Shown: piece after piece, positions 35,650 through 46,399 of the stretch
Position numbering within the stretch: the stretch's first letter is position 1
Layout of the letters: each line of letters begins with the position of its first letter
Origin: Kappaphycus alvarezii
Lineage: Eukaryota > Rhodophyta > Florideophyceae > Gigartinales > Solieriaceae
Assembly: GCA_002205965.3 (NCBI GenBank)
Contig: NADL03000517.1
Span: forward strand, 1,116,001 to 1,180,000
Length of the DNA stretch: 64,000 nt
Direction: 5' to 3'
Program-made: the position numbers and the translations under genes
Notes under the pieces: model-generated
Seen by the model: the letters and a program-made list of their open reading frames with translations, nothing else
Databases searched by the model: none
Told to the model about the DNA's origin: nothing

Positions 35650-36514
35650 GCTCGATAAGGATGTCTCAATTCTTGTCGTGGCCGAGTGGGAATCCATTGA
35701 AATTACGTGGCACTCTCATGGCTGAAGATGAGCAACATGCAGTTGCTCATCTTCAGCCATGTCGAAATTTTTGTTTGTCTCTGCCGAAATCTTGCGGAAT
35801 TATTTCTCACTCGCACGTTGTAGATCATCCACGTAATTTCCTTTTAGCCCCTATAGCAATTTGTTTTCCATTAGATAATACAGCGCGGATACCAATCTAC
35901 TTGCTCTCATACGTAGATCCATGCCGTGACGTCAATCAAGTGCCCCGTACCATAGATTCCCCGGCTCGAATAAGTAATTCAATGACTTCAGCAGTTACAA
36001 TCAATGATGAGGCCTCAATTCAAAGTCACCAACTGGCCTGTCGATGAATATTTCCCTTACCAGAGGTTCAGCGGATTACAAGTGTGCCTGTCGGACGTCT
36101 GAAGTCCGAATATCAAATTCATAGGCGTTTACGAGTGCCAGAAGTTACCTGAAAGACTGTGGTTCAAGTTTAGTCGTCGAATGTACCATCATATCCTTTC
36201 ATTTTTCTCTGTGCCCTCTATCACGTATTCCGCTTTAAACTTGACAGTGCCGTCTCCTGTCGACTTGAGCGAATTTCTGTCTTGAGGTACGTATTCCTTG
36301 AGAATGATCCTGAAAGTAAAATTCTCGAGTAATTCATTATTTCAGTCTTCTTTGCATTGGAAATTTCAACATTGCAAGCCCTAGGATCCTCCTTGTCAAG
36401 TATTTCTGTGAGGAAAAATTTTTGATCAGTTGGGGTTTTAAATGTCGTAAACCCTTTGTCTAAGCTCAAAATGAGAGAGTGGGCAAGTAATTCATCCTGA
36501 TAATATGGCTTCAC
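35650..36514 (-). pseudogene. Copia reverse transcriptase region
   Basis: The N-terminal part (36514-36221) contains DPRACNVEISNAKKTEI, followed by NGTVKFKAEYVIEGTE. The central part has TSDVRQAHL (about 36095), the first catalytic Asp block of copia reverse transcriptase, then LFEPGNLWYGALD, and YVDDLQRASEK (about 35835), the YVDD catalytic pair. Several stops and frameshifts intervene. An 18-bp perfect hairpin lies just downstream of YVDD. Copies RNA into DNA in intact elements; inactive here. Confidence 0.85.
35718..35760. repeat. Perfect 18-bp stem, 7-base loop hairpin
   Basis: ATGGCTGAAGATGAGCAA and its exact reverse complement flank CATGCAG. The left and right arms have no mismatches. 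It sits inside the reverse transcriptase region, where the family frame is lost. Confidence 0.9.
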
Positions 36515-36949
36515 TTGTGGGAGGTTAAACGACCTTGCTGTACCGAACTACGGGGCCTGTATGTACAATAGCTTCTTTGAATCCGGTACTGCGAGTACTA
36601 GAAATGGCCCAAGCCATTCGCCAATTCGATTGATAACGATGTGCTGATAAGTTTTTTCTATAGCTGTAGTATATTATTTTTTAGCGCTCTGCTCAACCTG
36701 GTGGCAGCCATTAATTTCTCCATGTGCTTTCTCGCATTATTTTCAATTTTTGAGCGACTTTTCACGGTCGCTCTCTCTTGCCTTACCTCCGATTTGGTGT
36801 AGATCTGCGGGTACTCTCCAAGCACTAGGGCGGATAGAAATAGCCTAGTGTATCGTTCATAGTATTGACTGAAAGCACGAGAGCTACTTCTTTGTGGGTT
36901 TTGGGTTCTTATTTCATTTTTCTCCTGTATGAGTTACGGATAGGTTGAT

Positions 36950-37559
36950 GGTAACTTTCCCCCACACCCAAACTAGAATGAGCTTCAATACATTTTTGTT
37001 CCACCTGCGTATTAGATTCAGCCAAAATGGTGATGAAGAGATCCCTTAGCTGACTTCCTTGATTAACCAATATGCGGTTGGAAAGGCCTATGTAAATTGC
37101 AGCCCAGCATTTTACGATCGCTAGCCAAACGCTTGTGATTTAGACATTTATGAGGAATCAAGCAGAGCTAAACTCCTTGGCTTCATCCACTATGTGTAGT
37201 ACGGGGCAGGGCGTCCCTCAATGTAGAAGATGCCAAGGAATATCCTTTCGTTGAACCTTGAATTTTCAGCCCCAACGCTAACCTTAAACCTCCTCGGGGC
37301 ATTCCGTACTCCGTGAATAGTATCGAAGCCCATGCAAATGTCCTCCAGTAACTTGCGTGTTTCTAGATTCGCATGTTCTGGCTCTTCTAATTAGCAAAAG
37401 CTTCGCTGCAGACGGATGGAAAAACTGACCATGAATTTCCAATAGCTGAGTACTTGTGAAATATATTGAAGGAGGAAAACTCATCTTAGCATACAAGTGA
37501 CCACTCAGAGACATCCGGAGAGGTAAGTACCACCGATCAACGTATATTACCTCACCCAA
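36950..37559 (-). pseudogene. Copia gag-pre-integrase and integrase region
   Basis: The start of the frame (37559-37284) has the pre-integrase phrase LLEIHGQFFHPSAAKLLLI with the conserved His of the HHCC zinc-binding region. Downstream, over shifting frames, are PRRFKVSVGAENSRFNERIF, EGRP and VLHIVDEA, CWAAIYIGLSN, VNQGSQL (usual D-x-G-S block with the Asp replaced by Asn) and GIEAHSSLGVGESYH-like sequence carrying the catalytic Glu region. Integrase inserts element DNA. The Asp loss and frameshifts show it is inactive. Confidence 0.8.
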
Positions 37560-37611
37560 TCCTTTTCCACGGGCACACGCTTAATCAGTCGTTTGGAGGT
37601 AGTGGACGTAG

Positions 37612-37842
37612 TTAATGATCGCAAACGTCCAACCCAATTAAGGCTGTTGTATATGCCTCAACTCCATCCATCGTAACTAGTAACTCGAGCTTCCCTAGCG
37701 AAGTACACAGCGGTATTGGTACCTTCCGCAGGGAATCATGTACAGCATCAGCGAAACGGAATATGTTTCTTGACAGTTCGAAACCCTTCAAATGAACAAC
37801 CATCGATTCAGTGACACGATGGAGTTCCTTCCGACCGATCAA
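37612..37842 (-). pseudogene. Copia protease-like region
   Basis: A 76-codon frame reads IFRFADAVHDSLRKVPIPL, then LGKLELLVTMDGVEAYTTAL and IGLDVCDH. This is the usual sequence of the aspartic protease tail and linker in this copia clade (FRFGD-like, IPLPT-like, PALIGLDVLD-like). The DTGA catalytic motif itself is not visible and may lie in the broken sequence upstream. Confidence 0.6.
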
Positions 37843-38109
37843 AGATTTAGGTAATCCAATGTCACAGCAAAAAAAAACATTCGATCTGTTCTTCCTTCAA
37901 AAGAAAACTTTGAACAATAGAAATATTACCTATTAAAAACGTCAAGAATGCGACTATTATTGGTTCCTTGCATGTTTTTCATTTTCTTCCGCCGTACGAG
38001 TGGCGACGAAGATTTAATTTTGAACTGAACCTCCCTGGCCAAAATCCCTCCTGTCTGTATCCGTATTGCTAATGAACGCTGCCAAGTGGTTTGTAAAATA
38101 TTCTGCATC

Positions 38110-39089
38110 GACTGAATGAATACGGTCTGGCTCCTTCATATCTCCTTCTTCCTTGAGAGAATCGAAGACCTCGAGTTCACTAGCTGGTTCATCGAGATGT
38201 GTACCTCAGCCCTCTCCCTCGGCCATTTCAGGCTCAGAAATTCTTTGCATGTTCAACTCTCCTTCTAAAGATTGAACGAGATCCGGGACAATATGGACTG
38301 AGGATTCCCTGTTCATCAGTCGGCTGCGTGTGTTCGCCCTTATTGCTCCTTTCATTCAGCGTTGACCGGGCTTCTACGGCGAGCAGCACTTGTGGCATTC
38401 CTCTATGCGTCGACTTTCTTCGAATATGCGACCAACCTTGTTACGTTCTTGAACAGAAGACCTCGTTTGAACAAATTGCGGTTTCTGTCATACGAGTTAA
38501 CTATAGTATCATGAGTATCAGTGAGGGGAACTTCGAGGATGTGGTCAGAAGTTCAAAGTATCTGTTCGATGTCTTTCAGGATTCGAACGGACTCGTGTAT
38601 TGCAGGTACAAATCTATTGAATAACATACTTCCATAAGTAATAAGTTGTATAGGAATTGTTTACCATTCCTTGTGCTAAGATACAGCTCTTCGAAGGTAG
38701 CTGTTTTTGTGTGCATCAGATCTAAAATAGGAATGGAATTGCGGGACGTGCTTGTCAATTCGGGAAACAATTTTTGACAGGCCCTCAAAAACAGTATTAA
38801 TCTCGTTTCCTTGCATAAATCATTTCACCTGAGTTTTGTCCAGATTCCTTTTCATTCTCGTTTGGCGTGCATCACTGTTGTATTCATCAAGCATCAAGTC
38901 GGCCAGTTCCTTGAAGCTCATCCCATCTTTGATGTCACTGAGGAAGAAAAAGGCGTGTGTACTCATGCAGAGAAGTCTGACTTTTTGTTCCTCACTGAGG
39001 TTGCACTGCCTTACACAGACGTCATACATTTTGAGGGATTCCTGGATCGATTAACCCAAATCCCCGGTGAACTTTGTATCCCGGAACAT
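38110..39089 (-). pseudogene. Copia gag region
   Basis: Starts at an ATG at 39089, about 70 bases inside the 5' LTR. It reads MFRDTKFTGDLG, an in-frame stop, then IQESLKMYDVCVRQCNLSE and FKELADLMLDEYNSDARQTR. This is the helical capsid region typical of copia gag. Later frames (38788-38576 and onward) include RNSIPILDLMHTK. A CCHC zinc knuckle was not seen. The product would package element RNA. Confidence 0.65.
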
Positions 39090-39160
39090 CTGTTATATGT
39101 ACCTAGCCTCCCTTGGGTCTTTAGACCTCTGAACCACTGAAGATACAACAGACGGCGGCG

Positions 39161-39320
39161 GTCGAGCTACTCAGTACAATATAAAAACAAATAAAATTTC
39201 GCAGAAAATTTGATAGAGCCAATTTGCATGCAATTTGACCATACAGTACAGTATGTGTGCACACAATACCACCCTTCAATACTGTAAAGCAAGCACATTT
39301 TTGATCACAATACCGATACA
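39161..39320 (-). repeat. 5' LTR of the copia-like element
   Basis: Direct repeat of 33560-33684 with an extra segment around 39225-39262 containing CATACAGTACAGTATG. On the element strand it starts near TGTATCGGTATTGTGATC and ends near CTCGACCGCCGCCGTCTG. The gag ATG lies about 70 bases further on. Confidence 0.7.
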
Positions 39321-39595
39321 TTTACGTACGTAAATGTGGGGAAAATAGGGTTGATAGGAGAGAAAAAGAAAATTTCAAAATAGTACCCTTAATGCTTTTA
39401 ATGAGCGGCTAAAAGCTTATGACCAAAAATAGTTTCCTGCCGGTATTTCGGATAATGAGCTTCAAAGCGCATAGTAGGTTCGTTTTGATGACCAACTAAG
39501 AAGAGTAACGCTGCCCTCTTTCGATACGTTCAGGATTTTTGCCAAACTGTATCCTAAATCAAATCGCGTAAGCTGTAATCGACGAAATCGGGCTA

Positions 39596-40045
39596 GTGGC
39601 GGCAAAGTTACGGCCGTTCACCTTCCACTTTTTGCTGCTCTGTGTTATCTTGGGCATAGAGTCATTAAAAACCAACAACGCTCATCCCTTTGCCCCTCAA
39701 TCTTTGCGCCTTACCGCTGGAGAGCGTTTGCTTGCGCATGACTCACAATTGGAAGTCGCAGCTTTAGAGGGCGAGCCATTACAGACCATCAATGCAACGC
39801 GTGCAGGACAAACTACTGCTCACGATCTGCAAGCCGCACAGGTGGGTAATCAAAGTGTTACTGCGGCTGTTCGTAGGAGGGGGAGAGGGCGGGGGCGAGG
39901 GTGGCCGAGGGGAAGTGGACGAGGGAGGGGGAGATGTACGGCTCGGTCAAGACAGTCTTCCTCCCAACTGGATGCGAGCGGGGTGTGGGGTGTTAAGCGC
40001 ACACGCGCAGATCAAGGTAGAACTGTGGTTGAAACTTTTGGTTGA
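39596..40045 (+). CDS. Unrecognised frame with Arg-Gly-rich tail
   Basis: The 149-codon frame (GTG or internal start) begins with a hydrophobic stretch (FTFHFLLLCVILGIESL) that could be a signal sequence. It continues with Ala/Gln-rich sequence and ends in an RG-rich tail (RRRGRGRGRGWPRGSGRGRG) encoded by a strongly G-rich strand. A similar RG tract occurs in the N-terminal extension of the transposase at 55.8 kb, and a broken copy of that transposase begins 500 bases downstream here. So this may be the N-terminal part of that copy, separated by the 480-bp repeat. That link is inferred from composition and position, not from alignable sequence. The frame ends inside the repeat. Confidence 0.3.
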   Translation: MAAKLRPFTFHFLLLCVILGIESLKTNNAHPFAPQSLRLTAGERLLAHDSQLEVAALEGEPLQTINATRAGQTTAHDLQAAQVGNQSVTAAVRRRGRGRGRGWPRGSGRGRGRCTARSRQSSSQLDASGVWGVKRTRADQGRTVVETFG

Positions 40046-40499
40046 GACTGGCTGGGTTAAGCCGGCCGCTCCAAACCAGGGTTTATATAGAACTGAAGAT
40101 AGCTACAAACTAAAGAAAAATGCAGTCTAACAGTAGCGAATTCAAAGGTGTTCCCGTAAAACAGCCCTGACGTTATCGTAAGTAGCGCTTTCAGAATTAT
40201 AGTCGGCACGAGTGACATACTCTGACAAGATGTAAGAAGTACATTGGTCCAGGTGGCATGGGATAGCAAGGCGACTTTTGATTGGTAAAGCAATGATATA
40301 ATATCCCAGTGTGCAACTCGCCCGAAACTATCCCAAGTGTACCAATAGGGTTAAACGCTGTCTTCAGAACTGTAAGGAAGGTGTAATGACAGCAAAGTAC
40401 CTAGTAGCCCTGGTTGCAAGGTTACCAGTGGTTTGAATCTACAGTACAGTAGATGAAGTGAATTCGTGTAAAGCTGTAAGGTCTGTGAAGTGAAATACA
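40021..40499 (-). repeat. 480-bp dispersed repeat, right copy
   Basis: Reverse-complement copy of 31764-32243. On the minus strand it begins TGTATTTCACTTCACAG, contains a TATA-like TATATAAACCC and ends AACCACA. TG...CA ends and the TATA box suit a solo LTR. Flanks (AAACG and GTAGAAC) do not form a clear target duplication. It seems to interrupt the RG-rich frame and the truncated transposase copy on the plus strand. Confidence 0.7.
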
Positions 40500-40579
40500 A
40501 AACGGGGGGTGGAGAGTTAGTCGGTCTTGCGAGACTGTTACCATGGAGACCGAGTTCGGTGAGTGTGTATTGCAGCCAC

Positions 40580-42379
40580 GTGCTAGGCTTAGTTCACCTC
40601 ATCAAACATTTTGGCGTACTGCACGACCGGGAGAGGTGATGAAATGAGCCTCTCTTGGCATGCACAGCGAGATCAAACACGTGAGCTTTCTCAATTTGAT
40701 ACTTGATCATTTGGAACATCCCAAAAATTTTTCTTCTGTCCCTTACACCTCCTTGCAGCCCTCGATGATGATCTGTTTGGCTCTCGTGCATCCGAGAACT
40801 GAGTGAAGACTCTGAGCACCAGGAAAGCGGATCGTGAAGGTCACCCCGCAGACTTCGTTTCAGATTCATTATTCCGAGTTGTATTCGCAACACGGTTTCG
40901 ACGAAGAGGCGAACCGCAAGTCGAATCAGTGCGAAAGATGTTTGGTGCGCTCTTGGACGGCAGGGGGGAGGAGTTTTTGAGCGGATGCGTCATGACCGCA
41001 GTTAGGGGCTTCGGGAAAGAATATTTTATGCAAGTTATGATGCAGTTTTGGTTGTGCTCAGTGTTTGTTATGCCAGATCACATACTACAGTGCCACCCGT
41101 TTGCGTCAAAAGTCTTTCTTAAACCCTTTACGCGGGGACAGGGAAGCTAGGGGGCCGACCGAATGCCCTGCGGAAGATGGCGAGGGAGTTCTTGACATTG
41201 TGGAAGAAGAGACGCCTACAGTGTGAGCTGCTCCGAATAATCCTGAAAATCGAGAAGCATCTGCTGCAGTTGTGTTGGAGGGAGGCGGAGGAGAGGAGAA
41301 TGGACGTCAATTATCTACAATTCGGGAAGATGTCAGAAGGGACTTTATTGCAGGGTAAGATCGCCGTAACGACTTGTTGTTGACAAATATTCGCATTTGG
41401 GGCCAGAGGCATTTTTTGCCACCAAGTAATTTCGGTCAACGGGTCGAAGAAGTGACAATTTTGCTGTAACGGCGGTTGCGGTGAGAAAAATGGTACTAAG
41501 AAATTTTGTCGCATACTAAGGTTCATGCAAAGTCTTCCCAACTCACTTCAGAGCAATATTATCACATTTTTTGATGTTCCGAAGCCTTTAGTCTCAATGC
41601 AGAACGTTCCGCTCAGTGGGCATAGTCACAATGATGCTAACATGCAATCAATGCGTCCCGCTGTTGAGTCCAGAATTGGAAGCAAATGTGACGTACTAAT
41701 GTTGGGGCAGCGATGCGCGGGTTGTTTCATCTTGAGAAAGTCTAGAGGGACTCCACAAATGGTGATCAGATCCTGTTGACATATCTGGAGGCTATTGAGC
41801 TTTTCAAGCTTCCAGAAATCAATGAATCTAAGACTATGTAGAATGGTTTGACGTGTTGCAGAAGGGCTTGTTCAGCACAGAGACTCAACTGAGGCAATGA
41901 TGAGAGGAATGGTCAATGATCCTGCAGTTTTCAAAGCGATCAATCGTATGGAAGTCGTCAAAGCGGTGTTTGATGTTGGAGTAGTAGCCGCGAAACATGC
42001 TCAGTATTTGACATATTCCCCAGACCCTGTAGCGCTACTAGACACTAGAACTTTCAAAGAATGGGCTCATAGTGTGAATAGAACTCCGGAGGGAAGCAAA
42101 TTTGTTCTTGCTTCCGTGGAAATCAGGACCTGTGTCGCGCAATCAAGCCTTGGACCAGCAGCTCAGTTGTCATCGCCAAATTTTCTAAGATGGAATATTG
42201 AGGACAGTACGTTTTCGCGATACGTTCCACGTCAGCACATGGGACATCTACTGTATCAGGCCATAGTTCTGCAATTCGAATTTGTGCTATACGTCGTTGC
42301 GGCAGAGTATGGTATTCTGTACACGCTACTAATTAAGTTCGCAAAGAAGAGGTTTCCGCTGCGAGTCCAAGCTAATTGA
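40580..42379 (+). pseudogene. Second, truncated copy of the DDE/YqaJ-nuclease transposase
   Basis: Across several frames this aligns with residues 40-585 of the frame at 52.6-55.5 kb. It reads SSNILAYCTTGRG, then LDDDLFGSRASEN with a TGA at 40800-40802 where the other copy has Gln, RKADREGHPAD, TAVRGFGK (expected catalytic Asp replaced by Val), CRILRFM, LGQRCAGCF, then the nuclease part from 41897: MMRGMVND (Glu replaced by Asp), YSPDP, VEIRT (catalytic Lys replaced by Arg), YVPRQH and the Q-motif region. It ends where the nuclease domain ends; the C-terminal zinc-finger part is absent. Both halves of the fusion are present in the same order as in the other copy. Clearly dead. Confidence 0.8.
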
Positions 42380-42649
42380 GGTTACTAAGACAGATGACCC
42401 ACTTTGAATACTTTATTTGACTTTGAATGAATTTTTAGTTTATTTTACCAAATCCATGGATCTTATTACTAATTTATGATAAATTTGCAATAAATTATTG
42501 GAATTAACGCCAATATTTTTGGATATACCAGCTACGAATATGGGAACCGTATTCAAGGAGCAAACACATTCTATGCTTATCTGGAGGACGCGTAAAAATG
42601 CTAAATTTTACAACTTACCAACTGAAGCAGATAAAAAAGCGTAGCTTAC
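42380..42649. other. AT-rich spacer between two element remnants
   Basis: Very AT-rich DNA joining the truncated transposase copy to the Harbinger-type remnant. I looked for the GATCAGTATACTGATC site or a CCCTAATGC end of the first element and did not find one. Confidence 0.4.
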
Positions 42650-43538
42650 TGCACAATGCTTAGGCATCATATTGTTACTTCCGGCAAGTTAATCTATGCA
42701 ATTTATTGAGCCATGCCAACGTTTTACAGAGCAACATAAAACAAAGGATGACCATGATTTTTCATAAGCTCGGTTAAATTAGTTCAGCTTGCCGCTAACA
42801 TTCTCATGCTTCGCTCTAATAATCGAAATATAGCGCTGGTGACTCAATATTTCAGATGAATGCAAGACGGAAGCACCGCTGTACCCTCTATCTTCAATTA
42901 CTCTTTCATTAGGGCCGAGCAGATCCCTTAACTTCAAAGCAAAAAATCACCTGGTCAGATAATGACCCTTGGGCAAATTGTCCAATCACCCAAACAATGG
43001 ACCCCCCAACACTGTCACCTATTTCATATCTTAGACCAGCTCCGCGGAACTTGTGAGAAACCTTACAATTATTGAACGGGTTAGGCTCCTGCATGGTCAC
43101 ATGAGTCCTGTCGACTCTCATAAAGCATCCCAAAAAGGCTCACAATTAAGTCGACCTTCAAGAATAATATAAACTAAAGTCATATTATGAAAAATTTAAA
43201 AAACATTAAATAAAAATAATTAAAAAACTTACCACGTCAAGCTCTGCCAGGTGTCGGATAAAATTGTAGCACTAATTTCGGAATATCTTTTCATTCACTC
43301 AAAAAAATGGCGCGTTGATTTCCTCTATGCAATACCCTTTCAAAAAACGGAGAGCGAAAAGCAGATGCATATGCATGCTCCCTGTCGTCAATCTTGACTC
43401 TAACCAGTTCCACACTACTGCACAGACAAGCGGTTTCACTCCGAAAAGCGATAAAACTCGACGGCTGAATGCACTTGTTGAGGTAGATGGGATTAAACGC
43501 CTAGCTAAGAAGGCAAACACAGCTGCAGATGTGACCAT
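42650..43538 (-). pseudogene. PIF/Harbinger-type transposase pseudogene 2
   Basis: The N-terminal frame (43538-43299) reads LFGVKPLVCAVVWNWLES and MHLLFALRFLKGYCIEE, the usual start of one DDE_Tnp_4 lineage (lone W, then HLLWxLxFLK). A possible 80-base intron with GTAAGT donor near 43228 follows. Then come RVDRTHVTMQEPNPF (first Asp block), SHKFRGAGLRYEIG, VIGQFAQGSLSDQVIF (second Asp) and, after a frameshift, LLGPNERVIEDRGYSG (third acidic block) and IIRAKHENVSGKLN. All three blocks are recognisable. Stops after FF and after KLN and two frameshifts make it a pseudogene. It belongs to a different lineage from the copies at 27 and 58 kb. Confidence 0.8.
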
Positions 43539-43560
43539 GACCAGTGGGCTGCGACGTTAA

Positions 43561-44412
43561 TGAGATAGCCTCCGTCAACATCATCATAGCGTATGTAGAC
43601 ATTGACTGCTCTCCTCAACCGAGCAATTTAATTTAAAAATATGGATAAAATGATTTGAAAAATTCAATGAATTTCAATTATTTCAATTGGACAAATACAT
43701 TAAACTGTTATGTTGGCAAGTAAGAACTGTTATCTTAGCTTTGTAAACTTAAGTAGTATAATTCAAGTAACGTTTTCATTGAAAAGATTCAGAGATACAG
43801 TTCTGTACAAAAATAGAGACCTTCTTAGGTATTGAAACTTTGAAACCGCTCTTTACAATGAATGTAAATGGTGCAAGCCATTGTTGATAAAAAACGAGAG
43901 AAAATTCTTCAAAACAATAATATTTCTAAAAAGAAGAAATATTGCTGTTGAAAAGTCAGTTATATTCACTAATTCTTCGGCTTTTTTGTTCATTTTTAGT
44001 GCAACGGGAAGCTTTGCTCTACTGGGCAGTTGAGCAAAGGTTTAATATTTTGGAACAAAGGTGAAGAGGCTTCGGAACTTAGAAATAAGCGATTATTCCC
44101 AAAAAAGAGAAGTTACCACCGCTAATTATCTCCTCATTTAACCGAAAATTTTAGAAAAACTTACATTATCTTAACATTTTATGTTATTTTAAAAATATTT
44201 TTGCTCAAAATCTATAGTAGGAAAAAAGCACGATGCCAATAATAAAATACTTCCCCTCCTTTTATGTTTTGCGTTCACACCCGCTGCTTCTACCCAATTT
44301 TCACTCCGCTTTGTGTAATTAAAAAGATGGCTGACACCCAAGTATGGGAATGAAAAATAAAAACGTACATCCAGCTCACAAGTCTACGTTGAAAGCCAAA
44401 CTGCGCTAAAAT
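43561..44412. other. AT-rich stretch, no gene seen
   Basis: Very AT-rich with runs of A and T and no frame of note. Confidence 0.45.
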
Positions 44413-45221
44413 ATGCCTCTAAGAAAGGACCATTCCCTCGCTGAATCGTGTCAAGCCGTCAAACGCCTGAGTAAGATGCTTGAAAATGGTGAGCTGAGTG
44501 GAAATGAATAACCAGCGCAAGTTACAAAAATGGACCCGCCTTTTTCTAATTTGAAGAAGCCTACTTTCGTGTCAAGCGGAAGCCGGTTATGGGTAAGTTC
44601 AGCTATGAATGCTTTATTCTCTGCATTGTGGTATGTTTATCTAACTTTTTTATTGGATTGCTCAGTATCTGATATTGATGTGATTGCAAAATCAAATGTT
44701 TACCGTGCCCCTGAGTTGGAGGATGAAGTTGATGATGGGAGTTACATTGAATATGAAGATGCCGAGGGATCGGCCAAACTTACTCCTTCATCTCCGGTAA
44801 CATTCATGCCTACCTAAATAATACCTGAGTGGGAGGGTAGTGAGTATGATACGCGTTGTTTGTCTGTTGCTATGTAGCTTCCATCTGGAGTTGGCAAAGG
44901 GGATTTTAGTGTGTTGTTGAGATACGAAAGGAGTTTATTGCTTTTCAAATTTAATTGGGCCCTTCCGCTCATGCACGTCATGTCAGGTTTCTCCATCGGC
45001 GTTGGCATTGTAAAAATCGAGCTCCTCCAGCTAATTTGATTTTGAAAATTCGCGGCTTTATTCTTGCTTTGAAGTCCTTTAGGAGGCATAATGTGGATAC
45101 AGTTTTATCTACAAAGCACATACCGCTACCCAGTCCTGTGCACGATTTCCGTGATTATAAGGCTAATCTTGGTTGGGATGATAGTAGTGTTCTAGTTGTT
45201 TACGTGGAGATGTACCGGTAG
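44413..45221 (+). pseudogene. Small unrecognised gene remnant with intron-like sites
   Basis: A reading frame from the ATG at 44413 (MPLRKDHSLAESC) is interrupted by a TAA at about 44509. It continues in frame through MDPPFSNLKKPTF and then meets a textbook donor GTAAGT at 44593 and a pyrimidine-rich acceptor ending at 44665. Removing that 73-base segment does not keep the next acidic frame (SNVYRAPELEDEVDDGSYIEYEDAE) in phase, so one base must have been lost or gained. A second donor-like GTAACATTC follows at 44800. A further frame ends at 45221. The acidic stretch and paired splice-like sites suggest a former spliced gene. No family recognised. Confidence 0.3.
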
Positions 45222-46399
45222 TTCAGGGTCAAACCTATATTACTGGTAGTTTTGATAGCGATTAGTTCATAATATCTTAGAATGACAAAATAAATCGAAG
45301 TTTGTTGACTTTTCGATATTTCTACAGAATCTATGTTTTTCGCATCCTCCTGGTAGGTTGGGGCTCTAGGTATTGTAATAAAATATTTACTTTGAGGCAT
45401 CTTACCCCTATCAATTGTAGTCCATTTTGAATGGATTTTTGTAGTATTTAGTATGTTTTTTTTTCAGAATTTCGGGCTAGAGTAAATGTGAATACAAGCC
45501 GAGTAAAGTGATACCTTCTATAAATTTCAGGCAGATTTGAAGAAAATTTTATGAGCGAACATGGGTAAAAACGAAGTTGGTAGTTAACTTCAGACATAAA
45601 AGCATCATCTACTGAGTAAAGTTGGAGACGCCGACCCTTCTGGTTAGACTGATAGAGTCAAATTCGTTTTTTCTCTTCGCCTGTTCCCAAAGCTATATTT
45701 ACTCATCATACAATACACTGTGCTGTACTGTAAAGTACATTATATATCATATATACTCATTTAACTACTTTACGGTTGCAATTTTGACATTTACAAAAAC
45801 TCCGTTTAAGTTTATTATACGATGAGAGTTTCATTCGCGTCAATTAGCTCTGACTTTTATTTTTCCACAGACATGCAGGTGCAACATGCAAAGTCCTGAA
45901 TGTCCCACTGTGACAAACCTAAAAGAATTAGCTCCTACCAGACATATTTACATAAGCCCGCGAAATGCTACCTGGGAGTTGTCTCTACATTTCTGACAAC
46001 TTATCACAGCATCACGAACAGGAGTTCTCGTCTTTCGTACATATGCACCACGCCATACTTTTTACCGTCAGAACATACGCTGCATCGTTCTTGTTTTGGC
46101 TTGTGGAGCTCTTCCAGAAAATCATATCTTTGCACCACAACACTGCACCCTCCTGCTCCCTTGATGTAACCTCTCCAGTCGGAATGCCTCTTGTGTTCTC
46201 GTCCAAGCGATACACTAGCTCATGATAGCAGTTTGCTCTGAACCTAGGGGAGCAGAGCGAACGATTGGTCATGACTTGGGAGAACACCACGTCAGAGGGG
46301 CAAAGGAGGAAAGAGGGTGTGTGCCTACGGTGAGAGCTCGGAAGGCTGAGAATTAGGGGGTGTTTTACGGAAGGCGTTGTGGAACACAGAAGATAGCAA
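45222..46399. other. Stretch without a recognised gene
   Basis: AT-rich with short frames. The minus-strand frame at 46290-46012 is unrecognised. Short ACTGTAC motifs occur near 45722. Confidence 0.35.

Larger units (their letters stand above)
33560..39320 (-). mobile_element. Ty1/copia-like LTR retrotransposon, degenerate
   Basis: On the minus strand the parts follow the copia order gag, protease, integrase, reverse transcriptase, RNase H between about 39089 and 34862. They are flanked by direct repeats at 39161-39320 and 33560-33684 that serve as LTRs. Integrase before reverse transcriptase is diagnostic for Ty1/copia as opposed to Ty3. Stops and frameshifts occur in every domain, so the element is dead. 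It is about 5.8 kb long, normal for the family. An additional open frame runs antisense between RNase H and the 3' LTR. The LTRs have diverged, with an insertion of about 35 bases carrying a GTACAGTAC motif in the 5' copy. The element lies between two inverted copies of an unrelated 480-bp repeat. Confidence 0.85.
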
